A program made the translations under genes and the position numbers. Source: Carnobacterium_B sp045617425 (lineage in GTDB: Bacteria > Bacillota > Bacilli > Lactobacillales > Carnobacteriaceae). From it: a stretch of 64,000 nt of DNA. This document shows positions 9,481-17,890 of the stretch, piece after piece. The first letter of the stretch is position 1, and every line of letters starts with the position of its first letter. Below the pieces are notes generated by a model. It searched no databases. It saw only the letters and a list, made by a program, of their open reading frames with translations, and was not told the origin of the DNA. The DNA lies in NCBI RefSeq assembly GCF_045617425.1, contig NZ_JAZLIO010000015.1, positions 186,001 to 250,000 of the forward strand, read 5' to 3'.

Positions 9481-9545
9481 AATATAGCACAACTCGCCGA
9501 AATTTTACAAACGTTTGATTAAATTTTATAATTATCATTCGTTAT
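9481..9545 (-). promoter_or_regulatory. purE promoter overlapping a PurBox-like pair
   Basis: Minus-strand TTGTAA (9505-9510) and TATATT (9481-9486) with an 18-nt gap. An ATAACGAATGAT half-site (9534-9545) faces a degenerate TTTG half-site with the same 26-nt core spacing as at purC, here overlapping the -35. This suggests shared PurR control. Confidence 0.6.
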
Positions 9546-9927
9546 TACGCATTTTTATTTCTATTAGATTAGGTCATCAGCTTAATTTTGATAGATAATC
9601 CGAAAAACCAGATTTGTTCAAGTTCGTTTACTTGCAACATCAATGGGACAGAACATTAGACATATCTAACTAATAAATGCTTTTGATTTTTATATTAGAC
9701 CCTTCTTTTATTCCTCTAAGTAGAGTATTATGGAACCATCTATATTAGTGCAATAAAAGGGTTGAAATTGAAAAGATTTTCCTATGTCGATCTTCTATAC
9801 TCTCAATTTGTAATAATCAATAGCTGTGACCATGATAGACGTTGGAAACGACTATTTGTCATTATTGTCGGGTTTTCTTCGATTGGTTTTATAAAATAAC
9901 TCCTCACTGAAAGGAGGTGAAAATGAA
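9546..9927 (+). other. Intergenic stretch before the NfeD/flotillin genes
   Basis: About 380 bp with no reading frame I can support and no clear stem-loop. A weak TATAAA-like box near 9891-9897 may serve the genes to the right. Confidence 0.4.
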
Positions 9928-10506
9928 GTGCTCACCACGATCTTAGAAAACCCCCTGTACTTACAATTTGCTTTTGCAGGCTGCATCGCATTAGCCATTT
10001 TGACATTACAACTAAAAGATATCATCAGTGTCGGTTTTTACGATATCAGCGATTTCTTTGTCACAGGAATGATTGCTTTTTTCATTACATATGGGGTTCT
10101 AGTGACCAGTCGCGCACCTGTATCCATTTGGTTGTTTGCGGGTATCTTTTTTGCCATAATGGTTGTCATTATGCTCATGAATATTCTCGTTATCCTGCCA
10201 TTTAAGAGCCGTGCAGAAAATTCGAATGTTACGTCCATCCATGATTTAGAAGGCAAAGAAGCGACAGTATCTATTCCGATCACACTCAATGGAACAGGTG
10301 AAGTCATCGTTTCTACTGGTTTTACACGAGTTAATAAGATGGCTAAAATCTATGACAATACCGATAACATAACCGATATTCCAAAAAATGAAAATGTATT
10401 GATCATGGATGTCAGAGACAACATTCTGTATGTACTTCCCTATACAAACAGCATTAAAACCATCGGCCAACCAAAGCCGACATGGAATGAGAAACAAAGA
10501 AAATAA
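9928..10506 (+). CDS. NfeD-family membrane protein
   Basis: 192 aa. Three hydrophobic segments cover roughly residues 10-30, 42-62 and 66-90, followed by a soluble OB-fold-like C-terminal part (LEGKEATVSIPITLNGTGEV). NfeD proteins partner flotillins in membrane microdomains. Starts at GTG 9928, with AAGGAGGTGA 10 nt upstream; an ATG at 9923 is in another frame. Flotillin follows after 41 bp, so the two form a likely operon. Confidence 0.8.
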   Translation: MLTTILENPLYLQFAFAGCIALAILTLQLKDIISVGFYDISDFFVTGMIAFFITYGVLVTSRAPVSIWLFAGIFFAIMVVIMLMNILVILPFKSRAENSNVTSIHDLEGKEATVSIPITLNGTGEVIVSTGFTRVNKMAKIYDNTDNITDIPKNENVLIMDVRDNILYVLPYTNSIKTIGQPKPTWNEKQRK

Positions 10507-10547
10507 CCTCAGCATCAAAAATAGAATAAGAAAGTAGGAACGTACAC

Positions 10548-12032
10548 ATGGATTCAACCTTATTTGTAACCGTTGGCGCAGTTGTCATCGCAGTCGTTTT
10601 ATTAGTAGCATTAGTTAGTCGTTACCGTACAGCTTCTCCAGCAGAAGCGTTAATTATCAGTGGTACAGCATTAGGCAGCAAGAACGTGTATATAGATCCA
10701 AATACGGGAAATAAAATGAAAATCGTTAGCGGAGGCGGGACATTCGTTTGGCCAATCATTCAATCCGTTCATAAGTTGTCATTGCTGTCATCTAAACTAG
10801 ACGTTCGTACACCAGAAGTGTATACCGAGGAAGGTGTTCCAGTCGCAGTTGATGGAACCGTTATTATCAAAATCGGGTCTACATCAGAAGATATCGCAAC
10901 AGCCGCTGAACAATACCTTGGTAAATCAACAGAACAATTAGAAAGCGAAGCGAAAGAAGTCCTAGAAGGACATTTGCGTTCGATTTTAGGTCGAATGACT
11001 GTTGAAGATATTTATCAAAACCGTGATAAATTCAACCAAAACGTCCAAGATGAAGCATCTGGCGATTTAGCTAAAATGGGATTGGTTATTTTATCTTTTA
11101 CAGTAAAAGAAGTAACGGACAGAAACGGTTACCTCGATTCATTGGGTCAAGGTCGTATTGCTGAAGTGAAACGAGATGCTGATATTAAAACAGCAAATGC
11201 GGATAAAGAAACACGTATTCAACGAGCATTAGCTGAACAACTGTCTCAAGAAGCGGAATTGCAACGCCAAACAGAGATTGCGCAAGCTGAAAAAGTAAAA
11301 AGTCTGCGCGTATCTGAATATGGAAGAGAACAAAATATCGCTAAAGCCGAAGCTGAAAGTGCATATGACTTAAAGAAAGCTGAATTAAGAAAACAAGTTA
11401 TCATTGAAGAAGGTAACGCTCAAATTATTGAACGTGAAAAGCAAATCGAATTGCAAGAAAAAGAAACCATTAAGCAAGAACGCGAATACGATGCAACTGT
11501 CCGTAAGAGAGCTGATGCTGAACGTTACTCTGTTGAACAACGTGCGGAAGCCGATAAAAACAAAGCCATTGCTGAATCTGAAGCGAGAGCTAAAGAAATT
11601 GAATTAAACGGTATGGCTCAAGCCGAAAGTATTCGTTTAATCGGTAAAGCTGAAGCAGACAGCAAGACAGCCTGGGCTGAAGCCTTGAAACAATACGGAG
11701 ATGAAGCCATTGCAACCTTACTGATTGAAGCTTATCCTGCAATTGTTCGCGCTGCTGCTGAACCATTGAGTAACATTGACAAGATCACCGTTGTAGACAG
11801 CGGAAACGGAAATGGCGCATCAGCTATTACCAAAACAGCTTTAAACACATTGGCAGCCTCTCAAGAAGCATTTAAAGATGCAACAGGCTTAGACATTAAC
11901 AATTTAATCAGTTCATTTGCTGGAACAAAGAATGTGGGTCGTCAAATCAGCAACTTAAACGACACCCTCACTCAAACAGCAGTCGCAACTGAAGAACCCA
12001 TCATCACAGACGATTCAAAAAAAATCATTTAA
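10548..12032 (+). CDS. floT: Flotillin-like SPFH/band-7 protein
   Basis: 494 aa. One N-terminal membrane segment (about residues 6-22), an SPFH/PHB domain (about 30-200) and a long Ala/Glu-rich coiled-coil region (about 205-390) with repeated AEA motifs. This is the normal flotillin/YuaG/YqiK plan. Family members scaffold ordered membrane domains. Pairing with an NfeD gene supports the call. FloT versus another flotillin name is inference. Confidence 0.85.
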   Translation: MDSTLFVTVGAVVIAVVLLVALVSRYRTASPAEALIISGTALGSKNVYIDPNTGNKMKIVSGGGTFVWPIIQSVHKLSLLSSKLDVRTPEVYTEEGVPVAVDGTVIIKIGSTSEDIATAAEQYLGKSTEQLESEAKEVLEGHLRSILGRMTVEDIYQNRDKFNQNVQDEASGDLAKMGLVILSFTVKEVTDRNGYLDSLGQGRIAEVKRDADIKTANADKETRIQRALAEQLSQEAELQRQTEIAQAEKVKSLRVSEYGREQNIAKAEAESAYDLKKAELRKQVIIEEGNAQIIEREKQIELQEKETIKQEREYDATVRKRADAERYSVEQRAEADKNKAIAESEARAKEIELNGMAQAESIRLIGKAEADSKTAWAEALKQYGDEAIATLLIEAYPAIVRAAAEPLSNIDKITVVDSGNGNGASAITKTALNTLAASQEAFKDATGLDINNLISSFAGTKNVGRQISNLNDTLTQTAVATEEPIITDDSKKII

Positions 12033-12044
12033 CACCTGCATCAA

Positions 12045-12088
12045 TGCACGGCTAGGGGCCTTGTGGCGGTTCGATTCCGCCTCGTGTA
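12045..12088 (+). other. tRNA-like minihelix (acceptor stem plus T-arm only)
   Basis: 12045-12051 can pair with 12082-12088 in seven base pairs (two G-U), like an acceptor stem. Directly adjoining it, 12065-12081 forms a perfect T-arm: GGCGG, loop TTCGATT, CCGCC. Only 13 nt (12052-12064) replace the D, anticodon and variable arms. No CCA follows. It sits 12 bp after the flotillin stop. It may be a tRNA deletion relic or a structured 3'-UTR element. Confidence 0.6.
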
Positions 12089-12441
12089 TTTTAATTAGAT
12101 CAAAGGGGTTCTAAAAACAACACCGTAAAAAAAATTTCTTTAAATGATTAATCCGTACATTTCGATTCTATTTTCACTGAAAAAGTTGAAAAAGATCTTT
12201 TCTTGATTAATAATCAGCCAAGAAAACACTTGGATTAAATTTATACTTCTATAAGACCAACTAGTTCATTGTTTACACCTTTATAACATAAAGTCTATCT
12301 GGAAAAAGTATCCATTACTCTACATAACATCTTCGATTCAATTAGATATATGCTATAATTTTTACAATCAGATTTCTAAAATATAAAAAGGAAGGCTATC
12401 CCTATAGGAAATTTATATTTAACAGAGGGAGTGAATCATTA
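12089..12441 (+). promoter_or_regulatory. Intergenic region with promoter of the AEC transporter
   Basis: No gene is seen. TATAAT at 12354-12359 is preceded by TGC, forming an extended -10; the -35 is poor. The leader ends in GAGGGAGTG before the ATG at 12442. Confidence 0.5.
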
Positions 12442-13356
12442 ATGGGTGTTGTATTTATACAAGCCACTAGTTTTTTATTGATCATTCTAGTGGCCTATTT
12501 ATTTAAAGTCTTTAAGCTATTAGAAGCAAAAGATGGATATACCGTTTCAAAAATCGTTCTCAATTTAACTTTACCAGCCACCATTATCATCGGATTTAAT
12601 TCAGTTGAAATCAATAGTACTTTAATCATCTTGGTATTGCTAGGTTTATTCGCAAATTTTTTACTGATTACTATTGGGGGATTCATATGGCGAAAAAAGA
12701 GCACAGCGGATCAAGCTCTTATGATGTTCAGTCAAGCAGGCTACAATATTGGGAATTTCACCATTCCTTTTTTGCAAGGTTTCTTTCCTCAGGCCATTCC
12801 TTTTATTGGAAGCTTCGATACAGGAAATGCATTAATGTTGTTTGGTGGTACTCCACTTTTAGCGGATAAAATGACGGGTCAAAATCGTGGAACACGAGGA
12901 GTAACAGATGTCATTTTCACTCTGTTTCGTTCTCCGTCTTTTTCTACTTATATTGCTATGATTATTTTAGCACTCGTAAATATTACAATTCCAGAAAGTG
13001 TTCTTTCAGTAGTTGAGATTTTTGCCAGCGGGAACGCTTTTCTGTCAATGTTTATGATTGGCCTTTATTTAGAATTCAACATTTCTAAAGTGGATTTAAC
13101 AAAAGTGTTCAAACTTCTTTTTACTCGTTACACTTTAGGTATTTCACTTGCTGTGATTTTTTATTTTTTTCTGCCTTTACCAGAAATTGTTCGGTTGTCT
13201 TTAGTTTTAGTGGCACTTTCACCCATTGGTACGGTTTCCACTATTAACATGGTTGTTTACGGAAATAAAACCTCCCTTTCTGGCTTCTTGTCTTCTATCA
13301 GTATCATTCTTTCATTAATTTTAATGACAACTGCTTTAATTTTTATGAGTCTATAA
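12442..13356 (+). CDS. AEC-family transporter (auxin efflux carrier/malate permease type)
   Basis: 304 aa, hydrophobic throughout, with about ten membrane segments in two halves, as in the AEC family. The conserved first-half segment KIVLNLTLPATIIIGF and the Asn/Gly-rich GYNIGNFTIPF in the fourth segment fit. Family members export or import organic acids or other anions; the substrate cannot be read from sequence. It stands alone between its own promoter and a strong terminator. Confidence 0.8.
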   Translation: MGVVFIQATSFLLIILVAYLFKVFKLLEAKDGYTVSKIVLNLTLPATIIIGFNSVEINSTLIILVLLGLFANFLLITIGGFIWRKKSTADQALMMFSQAGYNIGNFTIPFLQGFFPQAIPFIGSFDTGNALMLFGGTPLLADKMTGQNRGTRGVTDVIFTLFRSPSFSTYIAMIILALVNITIPESVLSVVEIFASGNAFLSMFMIGLYLEFNISKVDLTKVFKLLFTRYTLGISLAVIFYFFLPLPEIVRLSLVLVALSPIGTVSTINMVVYGNKTSLSGFLSSISIILSLILMTTALIFMSL

Positions 13357-13361
13357 TGTTT

Positions 13362-13400
13362 GGCGTGAATGAATAAGTTCATTCATGCCTAATTTTTTTA
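13362..13400 (+). terminator. Rho-independent terminator after the AEC transporter
   Basis: Stem of about 12 bp, GGCGTGAATGAA against TTCATTCATGCC, loop TAAG, followed by a T-run on the plus strand. Confidence 0.9.
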
Positions 13401-13494
13401 TATACTGTTATGGATTATTTTTAGAAAGGTCATCAATTGTGATACTTATAAATATCATGATTCTACATAATAATCCCCTTCCCTCTATAAACAA

Positions 13495-13526
13495 GAAAAA
13501 ACCCGCTATTTTTGATAAAACAGTAG
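13495..13526 (-). terminator. Terminator of the histidine operon
   Basis: On the minus strand CTACTGTTTT pairs with AAAATAGCGG (one mismatch, two G-U, 4-nt loop) and is followed by GTTTTTT. It lies about 120 bp past the hisI stop. Confidence 0.7.
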
Positions 13527-13646
13527 ATTTTTCCTTGTTTCCAACTAATTAATGATTTAAACATTATATAGTATTAAACTAAACTATTTTTTACGTTCTA
13601 TTGGACGCAATCCGTTTAAGCCTATTTTTTTCTGCGTTCTTGCTAT

Positions 13647-14288
13647 CTACCAGGTGTCTATGTCTTTTCGTTCACCTTTAAAATTGTTGTTCTTTTGATG
13701 GCGTTCAGCCAACACTGTGGCAACATCATCAACAGCAACGCCTTGATCATATAGCAAGACTCCTAGGTGATACAGTAAGTCAGCTGTTTCATTTGCAGTA
13801 TCTTTTTTGTCTGCATTTTTTGCGGCAATGATGACTTCAACTGCTTCTTCACCAAATTTTTTAGCTATTTTGTCGGTTCCTTCTGTTAACAGATAATGAG
13901 TGTAGGAAGCCCCTTTTTCCTCTTTTACCCGGTCTTGAATAGTTTGCTCGATATCTTTTAAAGTAAAAGCTGGAGCAATATTAAAACAACTTTCCGTATT
14001 TCGGTGACAAGTTGGTCCTGCTGGGTCTACCATTATGAGCAAAGCATCCTGATCGCAGTCCAAATACATTTCTTTTACATATTGGATATTCTGACTGCTT
14101 TCGCCTTTTTTCCACAGCCTCTCTTTGCTTCTGGAATAAAACCAAGTTACTCCTTCTTTTTTGGTAATTTCGAAAGCCTCTTCATTCATATACCCAACCA
14201 TCAGGACATTTTTATTTGTATAATGTTGCAAGATAACCGTCAATAACCCTTTAGAAAAATCAGGCTTCAAATCATCGTAATTAGACAT
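13647..14288 (-). CDS. hisI: Bifunctional phosphoribosyl-AMP cyclohydrolase/phosphoribosyl-ATP pyrophosphatase HisIE
   Basis: Steps 2 and 3 of histidine synthesis. 213 aa. The HisI domain is N-terminal (about 1-110), with the metal-binding DCDQDALL and GPTCHRNTESCF motifs. The HisE domain (about 115-205) has KKFGEEAVEVIIAAK and ETADLLYHLGVLL. It is the last gene of the operon and its start overlaps the end of hisF by 8 bp. Confidence 0.96.
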   Translation of the reverse strand: MSNYDDLKPDFSKGLLTVILQHYTNKNVLMVGYMNEEAFEITKKEGVTWFYSRSKERLWKKGESSQNIQYVKEMYLDCDQDALLIMVDPAGPTCHRNTESCFNIAPAFTLKDIEQTIQDRVKEEKGASYTHYLLTEGTDKIAKKFGEEAVEVIIAAKNADKKDTANETADLLYHLGVLLYDQGVAVDDVATVLAERHQKNNNFKGERKDIDTW

Positions 14289-15045
14289 AACGCATCGGTA
14301 CTCCTTTCTTTGAGCAGCTGTCTTTTACTTCAGCAATTGAGACTTCTTCATCATGGAAAATAGAGGCAGCCAATCCGGCAGATACATCAGTCGCCTTGAA
14401 TAATTCCGCAAAGTGCCGAGCGTTCCCTCCACCTCCGGAAGCAATAACAGGAATATGGACGGCTTGTTCAATGAGCCTCAATAGCCGATGATCAAAACCT
14501 TGTTTCATTCCATCATAATCCATACTAGTGACCAGTAATTCTCCGGCACCTAATGACTCCACTTCTTTCACCCATTCGAGTGTTCGTTTAGATGTACGCT
14601 TTTTCCCACCATGAGTATAGCAGAACCATTCTTCTTCTTCAGGTTCCCATTGTGCATCAATTGCAATACAGATGCACTGCGAGCCAAACTTCTCACTAGC
14701 CTCTTTAATGAACGAAGGATTTGCCAGTGCAGAAGAATTCAAGCTGACTTTATCTGCTCCCGCATTGAGCAGTTGGGTGATGTCTTCCATATTTTTAATT
14801 CCGCCTCCTATAGTCAAGGGAATAAATAATTCCTTGGCTGTCTCTCGGATGACATCAATCATGACTGCATGTCCTGTTTCCGTTGCAGAAATATCCAGGA
14901 ATACCAGTTCATCCGCTCCGAAATCATTGTATTGTTTCGCCATTTTAACTGGATCGCCAATTTTTCTTAATTGTTTAAATTGAATACCCTTGACCACTTG
15001 GCCGTCTTTTACATCTAAGCAAGGAATGATTCTTTTTTTAATCAT
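14281..15045 (-). CDS. hisF: Imidazole glycerol phosphate synthase cyclase subunit HisF
   Basis: 254-aa TIM barrel that closes the imidazole ring using ammonia from HisH. The catalytic Asp pair is in CLDVKDGQVVKG near the N-terminus and in CIAIDAQW near residue 130. TIGGGIKNMED and VIASGGGGNARHF are the phosphate-binding loops. The start overlaps hisA by 8 bp. Confidence 0.97.
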   Translation of the reverse strand: MIKKRIIPCLDVKDGQVVKGIQFKQLRKIGDPVKMAKQYNDFGADELVFLDISATETGHAVMIDVIRETAKELFIPLTIGGGIKNMEDITQLLNAGADKVSLNSSALANPSFIKEASEKFGSQCICIAIDAQWEPEEEEWFCYTHGGKKRTSKRTLEWVKEVESLGAGELLVTSMDYDGMKQGFDHRLLRLIEQAVHIPVIASGGGGNARHFAELFKATDVSAGLAASIFHDEEVSIAEVKDSCSKKGVPMRYV

Positions 15046-15748
15046 TGTCTAGTTCCTCCCAGAAAGCATCCATGTTGGCTGCCTTTCCTACAATCGCTGC
15101 AGCAACACCGACTTTTTCTAACTGTTGAATGTCTTCGAGACTGCGAATACCGCCTGAAGCCGTAATAGGGTGTTTGGATAACCTTGCTAATGCACCGGTC
15201 AATTCCACATTTGGACCAGCCATCTTTCCATCTTTTGAAGTATCGGTATAAATAATACCTCCTAAAGGCAGATCATTTACTGATTCGGCCACCTCGTAAA
15301 TGGTCTGTTCACTGACTTCTGTCCAACCATTCAATGAGACATTCTCCCCTTTCGCATCAAGTCCCAAGTAAATCTTTCCGGGATAGCGTGTGGTCATTTT
15401 CGCGAGCCATTCTCCATCCTGAAGACCTTTGGTTCCAACAATGACATAAGAAGCTCCTGCTTCAAGATAATGCCGAATGTTTTTTTCAGATCGAATTCCC
15501 CCACCGATTTCAATCGGAACCGTGCTTTTCTTCAAAAGTGTTTCGATATATACGCTAGAAGTCGGGGTTTTTTTGACTGCTCCCATCAAATCAACAATAT
15601 GAATACGTGTGACTTGAGGGTATTGATTATAAAAAGCAATGGCTTCTTCAGGTGAGCGTTTCATTTCTTCTTTAGTTGCATAATCCCCTTCTGTTAGGCG
15701 GACACTTTTATTGTCAATCAAATCGATTGCTGGCCATATCTCAATCAT
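15038..15748 (-). CDS. hisA: ProFAR isomerase HisA
   Basis: Opens the ribose of ProFAR by Amadori rearrangement. 236-aa TIM barrel homologous to HisF. Catalytic Asp residues are in PAIDLIDNKSVRL and YTDTSKDGKMAGPN; IEIGGGIRSEKNIRHYL binds phosphate. Couples to hisH through an ATGA overlap. Confidence 0.97.
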   Translation of the reverse strand: MIEIWPAIDLIDNKSVRLTEGDYATKEEMKRSPEEAIAFYNQYPQVTRIHIVDLMGAVKKTPTSSVYIETLLKKSTVPIEIGGGIRSEKNIRHYLEAGASYVIVGTKGLQDGEWLAKMTTRYPGKIYLGLDAKGENVSLNGWTEVSEQTIYEVAESVNDLPLGGIIYTDTSKDGKMAGPNVELTGALARLSKHPITASGGIRSLEDIQQLEKVGVAAAIVGKAANMDAFWEELDND

Positions 15749-16320
15749 TCAAATCCCCCTTGAAGTGCCTGATTTAAAATCACCAATCCTTTTTTTCCGC
15801 TTTTTTCAGGATGGAATTGAATACCCACAATGTTATCTTTTTGCACGATTGCTACCACTTCTTGCCCATAATCTGTTGTAGCGACAACGTTCTTTTTGGT
15901 GACTGCTTTATAGGAATGAATAAAATATACATCTCCATTTAAACTTGGATGAGTTGAGTGCAATGCATTCCATCCAAGATGAGGTACCGGATGCGGGCTT
16001 ATGATTTTTTCAACTGTACCGGGCAGATAGCCAAGACCGTCGACATCCCCTTCTTCACTATGTTCAAACAACAACTGCATGCCAAGGCAAATCCCCACCA
16101 ATAGTTTGGTCTCTTTTAACTCGTTCAATACAGGAAGCAGGTCGTGTGCTTGAATTCGTTCCATGGCATCTTTGAAGTGTCCGACACCTGGTAGGATAAT
16201 GGTGTCTGCCTGCTGAAGGATATTCTCCTCTTTGGTCACTTTTACCTCATAACCCAGAAAACGGATCGCATTAGTTAAATTGGCAATGTTTCCCAAACCA
16301 TAATCCACAATCGCTATCAT
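15745..16320 (-). CDS. hisH: Imidazole glycerol phosphate synthase glutaminase subunit HisH
   Basis: 191-aa class I glutamine amidotransferase that feeds ammonia to HisF. The nucleophile Cys is in VGICLGMQLLFEHSEEG and the His/Glu pair in GIQFHPEKSG. Overlaps hisB by ATGA. Confidence 0.97.
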   Translation of the reverse strand: MIAIVDYGLGNIANLTNAIRFLGYEVKVTKEENILQQADTIILPGVGHFKDAMERIQAHDLLPVLNELKETKLLVGICLGMQLLFEHSEEGDVDGLGYLPGTVEKIISPHPVPHLGWNALHSTHPSLNGDVYFIHSYKAVTKKNVVATTDYGQEVVAIVQKDNIVGIQFHPEKSGKKGLVILNQALQGGFE

Positions 16321-16895
16321 TCAATCACTCCTTTGGAAGAGGGCAGGCGGTTGACACCTGAATCACTCAGCGCTATCCGAACACTTTGGGCAAATGCTTT
16401 GAATAAAGCCTCAATTTCATGGTGTGTATTTCCTCCCCTAATTAAATCCAGATGAGTCGTGTACCGGGCATGAATAACGACCGCATAGAAGAACTCTTTG
16501 ACCAGTTCCACATCAAACGTCCCAACAATTGCTTTTGAAAACGCTGCATCAAAGTGCAAATAAGGTCGACCACTGATATCGGTCACTGATCGAGCCAAGG
16601 TTTCATCCATCGGTACATATGCTGTACCATAGCGTGTCATGCTCCCTTTTTCTTTACCCAATTCAGCTAACAATTGTCCCAATACGATGCCAACATCTTC
16701 AGTCGTATGATGAGCATCCACATCTGTATCACCATCGACTATCAGATTTAGTACAAAATGGCCGTGAAAAGCAAATAGATCCAGCATATGATTCAAAAAA
16801 CCAACTCCTGTTTCAATGCTAGACGGTTCAAAACCTTGTTTCAACGACATGCTGATTTTTGTTTCTTTGGTATTGCGTTCTATAGATACTGTCAT
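16317..16895 (-). CDS. hisB: Imidazoleglycerol-phosphate dehydratase HisB
   Basis: 192 aa monofunctional dehydratase (no phosphatase domain; that step falls to hisK). Metal-binding His motifs: GFLNHMLDLFAFH, DAHHTTEDVGI and GGNTHHEIEALFK. I place the start at 16895, because it gives a TAATG overlap with the hisC stop and follows GGAG; the frame stays open five codons further. Confidence 0.96.
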   Translation of the reverse strand: MTVSIERNTKETKISMSLKQGFEPSSIETGVGFLNHMLDLFAFHGHFVLNLIVDGDTDVDAHHTTEDVGIVLGQLLAELGKEKGSMTRYGTAYVPMDETLARSVTDISGRPYLHFDAAFSKAIVGTFDVELVKEFFYAVVIHARYTTHLDLIRGGNTHHEIEALFKAFAQSVRIALSDSGVNRLPSSKGVIE

Positions 16896-17890
16896 TATCC
16901 TACTCTCCATTCTTTTATAATTGATTCAAGTTGCGTTAATTGTTCATCTGTCGCTATTGAATAGCGGACAGCTTTTTGCAGTAAGGGGTGGGATGAATCA
17001 GGATACGTTCTCGGCTGGAATCCTCTTTTTTGGATGTACTTCCCTAATTCCAAGGCATCTTCACCGTAAGTAAAGACGAAGTTCGCTTGACTTGGCAGCA
17101 CAGTTATCACATCACTAATCTCTTTCTTAAAAATGTCTTTCAATTTTCCAGCCAGCTTTCTTTGATGGTTCATAAAGGTTCCCAGTTTAGTTGTATTTTC
17201 GAATAAGTATGCTGCTATATTAATCGATAACGTATTTATTGGATAAGGATGAGCGATCGAATTCAACAAGGTCATCGTTGCCGAACTGCTGGTCACTATT
17301 CCAATGCGCAAGCCTGCCAAACCATGTATCTTGGAAAGTGTCCGCATAACAATAACATGCTCTCCTTCCGGACGAACCGCTTTTTGTTCCGCGAATTCCA
17401 TATAAGCTTCATCGATAATTAGATACCCATTCAGTTCTTGCATCAAATTTGCCGCCGCCTGTACAAATTCATCTGTATGAAGCATTCCAAGCGGATTGTT
17501 CGGCTGGGAAAAGATGAAAAATGATGGCTTGATGTTTGCTATCTGTGCAAGTGTATTTACATAATCAAATGATCCATCCTCGTTGCAATCCACCTTATAT
17601 ATAGGACGTTTCAATTGATTGGCGTATTCCTCGTACATTGAAAAATCGGGTTCAAAGGTCATTACTGGACCGTTTCCTAAAACCAGCATACATTTTTGAA
17701 TCCATTCATCTGAACCGTTAGCAAAACTGACCAATTCAGGGTCCAGTCCATAAAAGTCTCCGTACACTTTCGCCAGATATTTGTATTCGTCATCTCCATA
17801 TTGATTGAAAGACGTTTTTATCACAATTTCTTGTAATTCTTCATCTGTCAGCGAGCGATTAGGGCTTTCGTTTTTGTGAATACGAATCAT
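16895..17890 (-). CDS. hisC: Histidinol-phosphate aminotransferase HisC
   Basis: PLP enzyme that converts imidazole acetol phosphate to histidinol phosphate. 331 aa, on the short side for the fold-type I family. The PLP lysine is in MRTLSKIHGLAGLRIG, and IIDEAYMEF and SQPNNPLG are conserved. Start 17890 gives ATGA overlap with the hisD stop and GGAGGAGG upstream. Its place after hisD, not at the operon front, is a local order. Confidence 0.95.
   Translation of the reverse strand: MIRIHKNESPNRSLTDEELQEIVIKTSFNQYGDDEYKYLAKVYGDFYGLDPELVSFANGSDEWIQKCMLVLGNGPVMTFEPDFSMYEEYANQLKRPIYKVDCNEDGSFDYVNTLAQIANIKPSFFIFSQPNNPLGMLHTDEFVQAAANLMQELNGYLIIDEAYMEFAEQKAVRPEGEHVIVMRTLSKIHGLAGLRIGIVTSSSATMTLLNSIAHPYPINTLSINIAAYLFENTTKLGTFMNHQRKLAGKLKDIFKKEISDVITVLPSQANFVFTYGEDALELGKYIQKRGFQPRTYPDSSHPLLQKAVRYSIATDEQLTQLESIIKEWRVG

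Noticed and set aside
12033..12090. Complete tRNA gene
   Set aside because: Only acceptor-like and T-arm parts exist; there is no room for D and anticodon arms.
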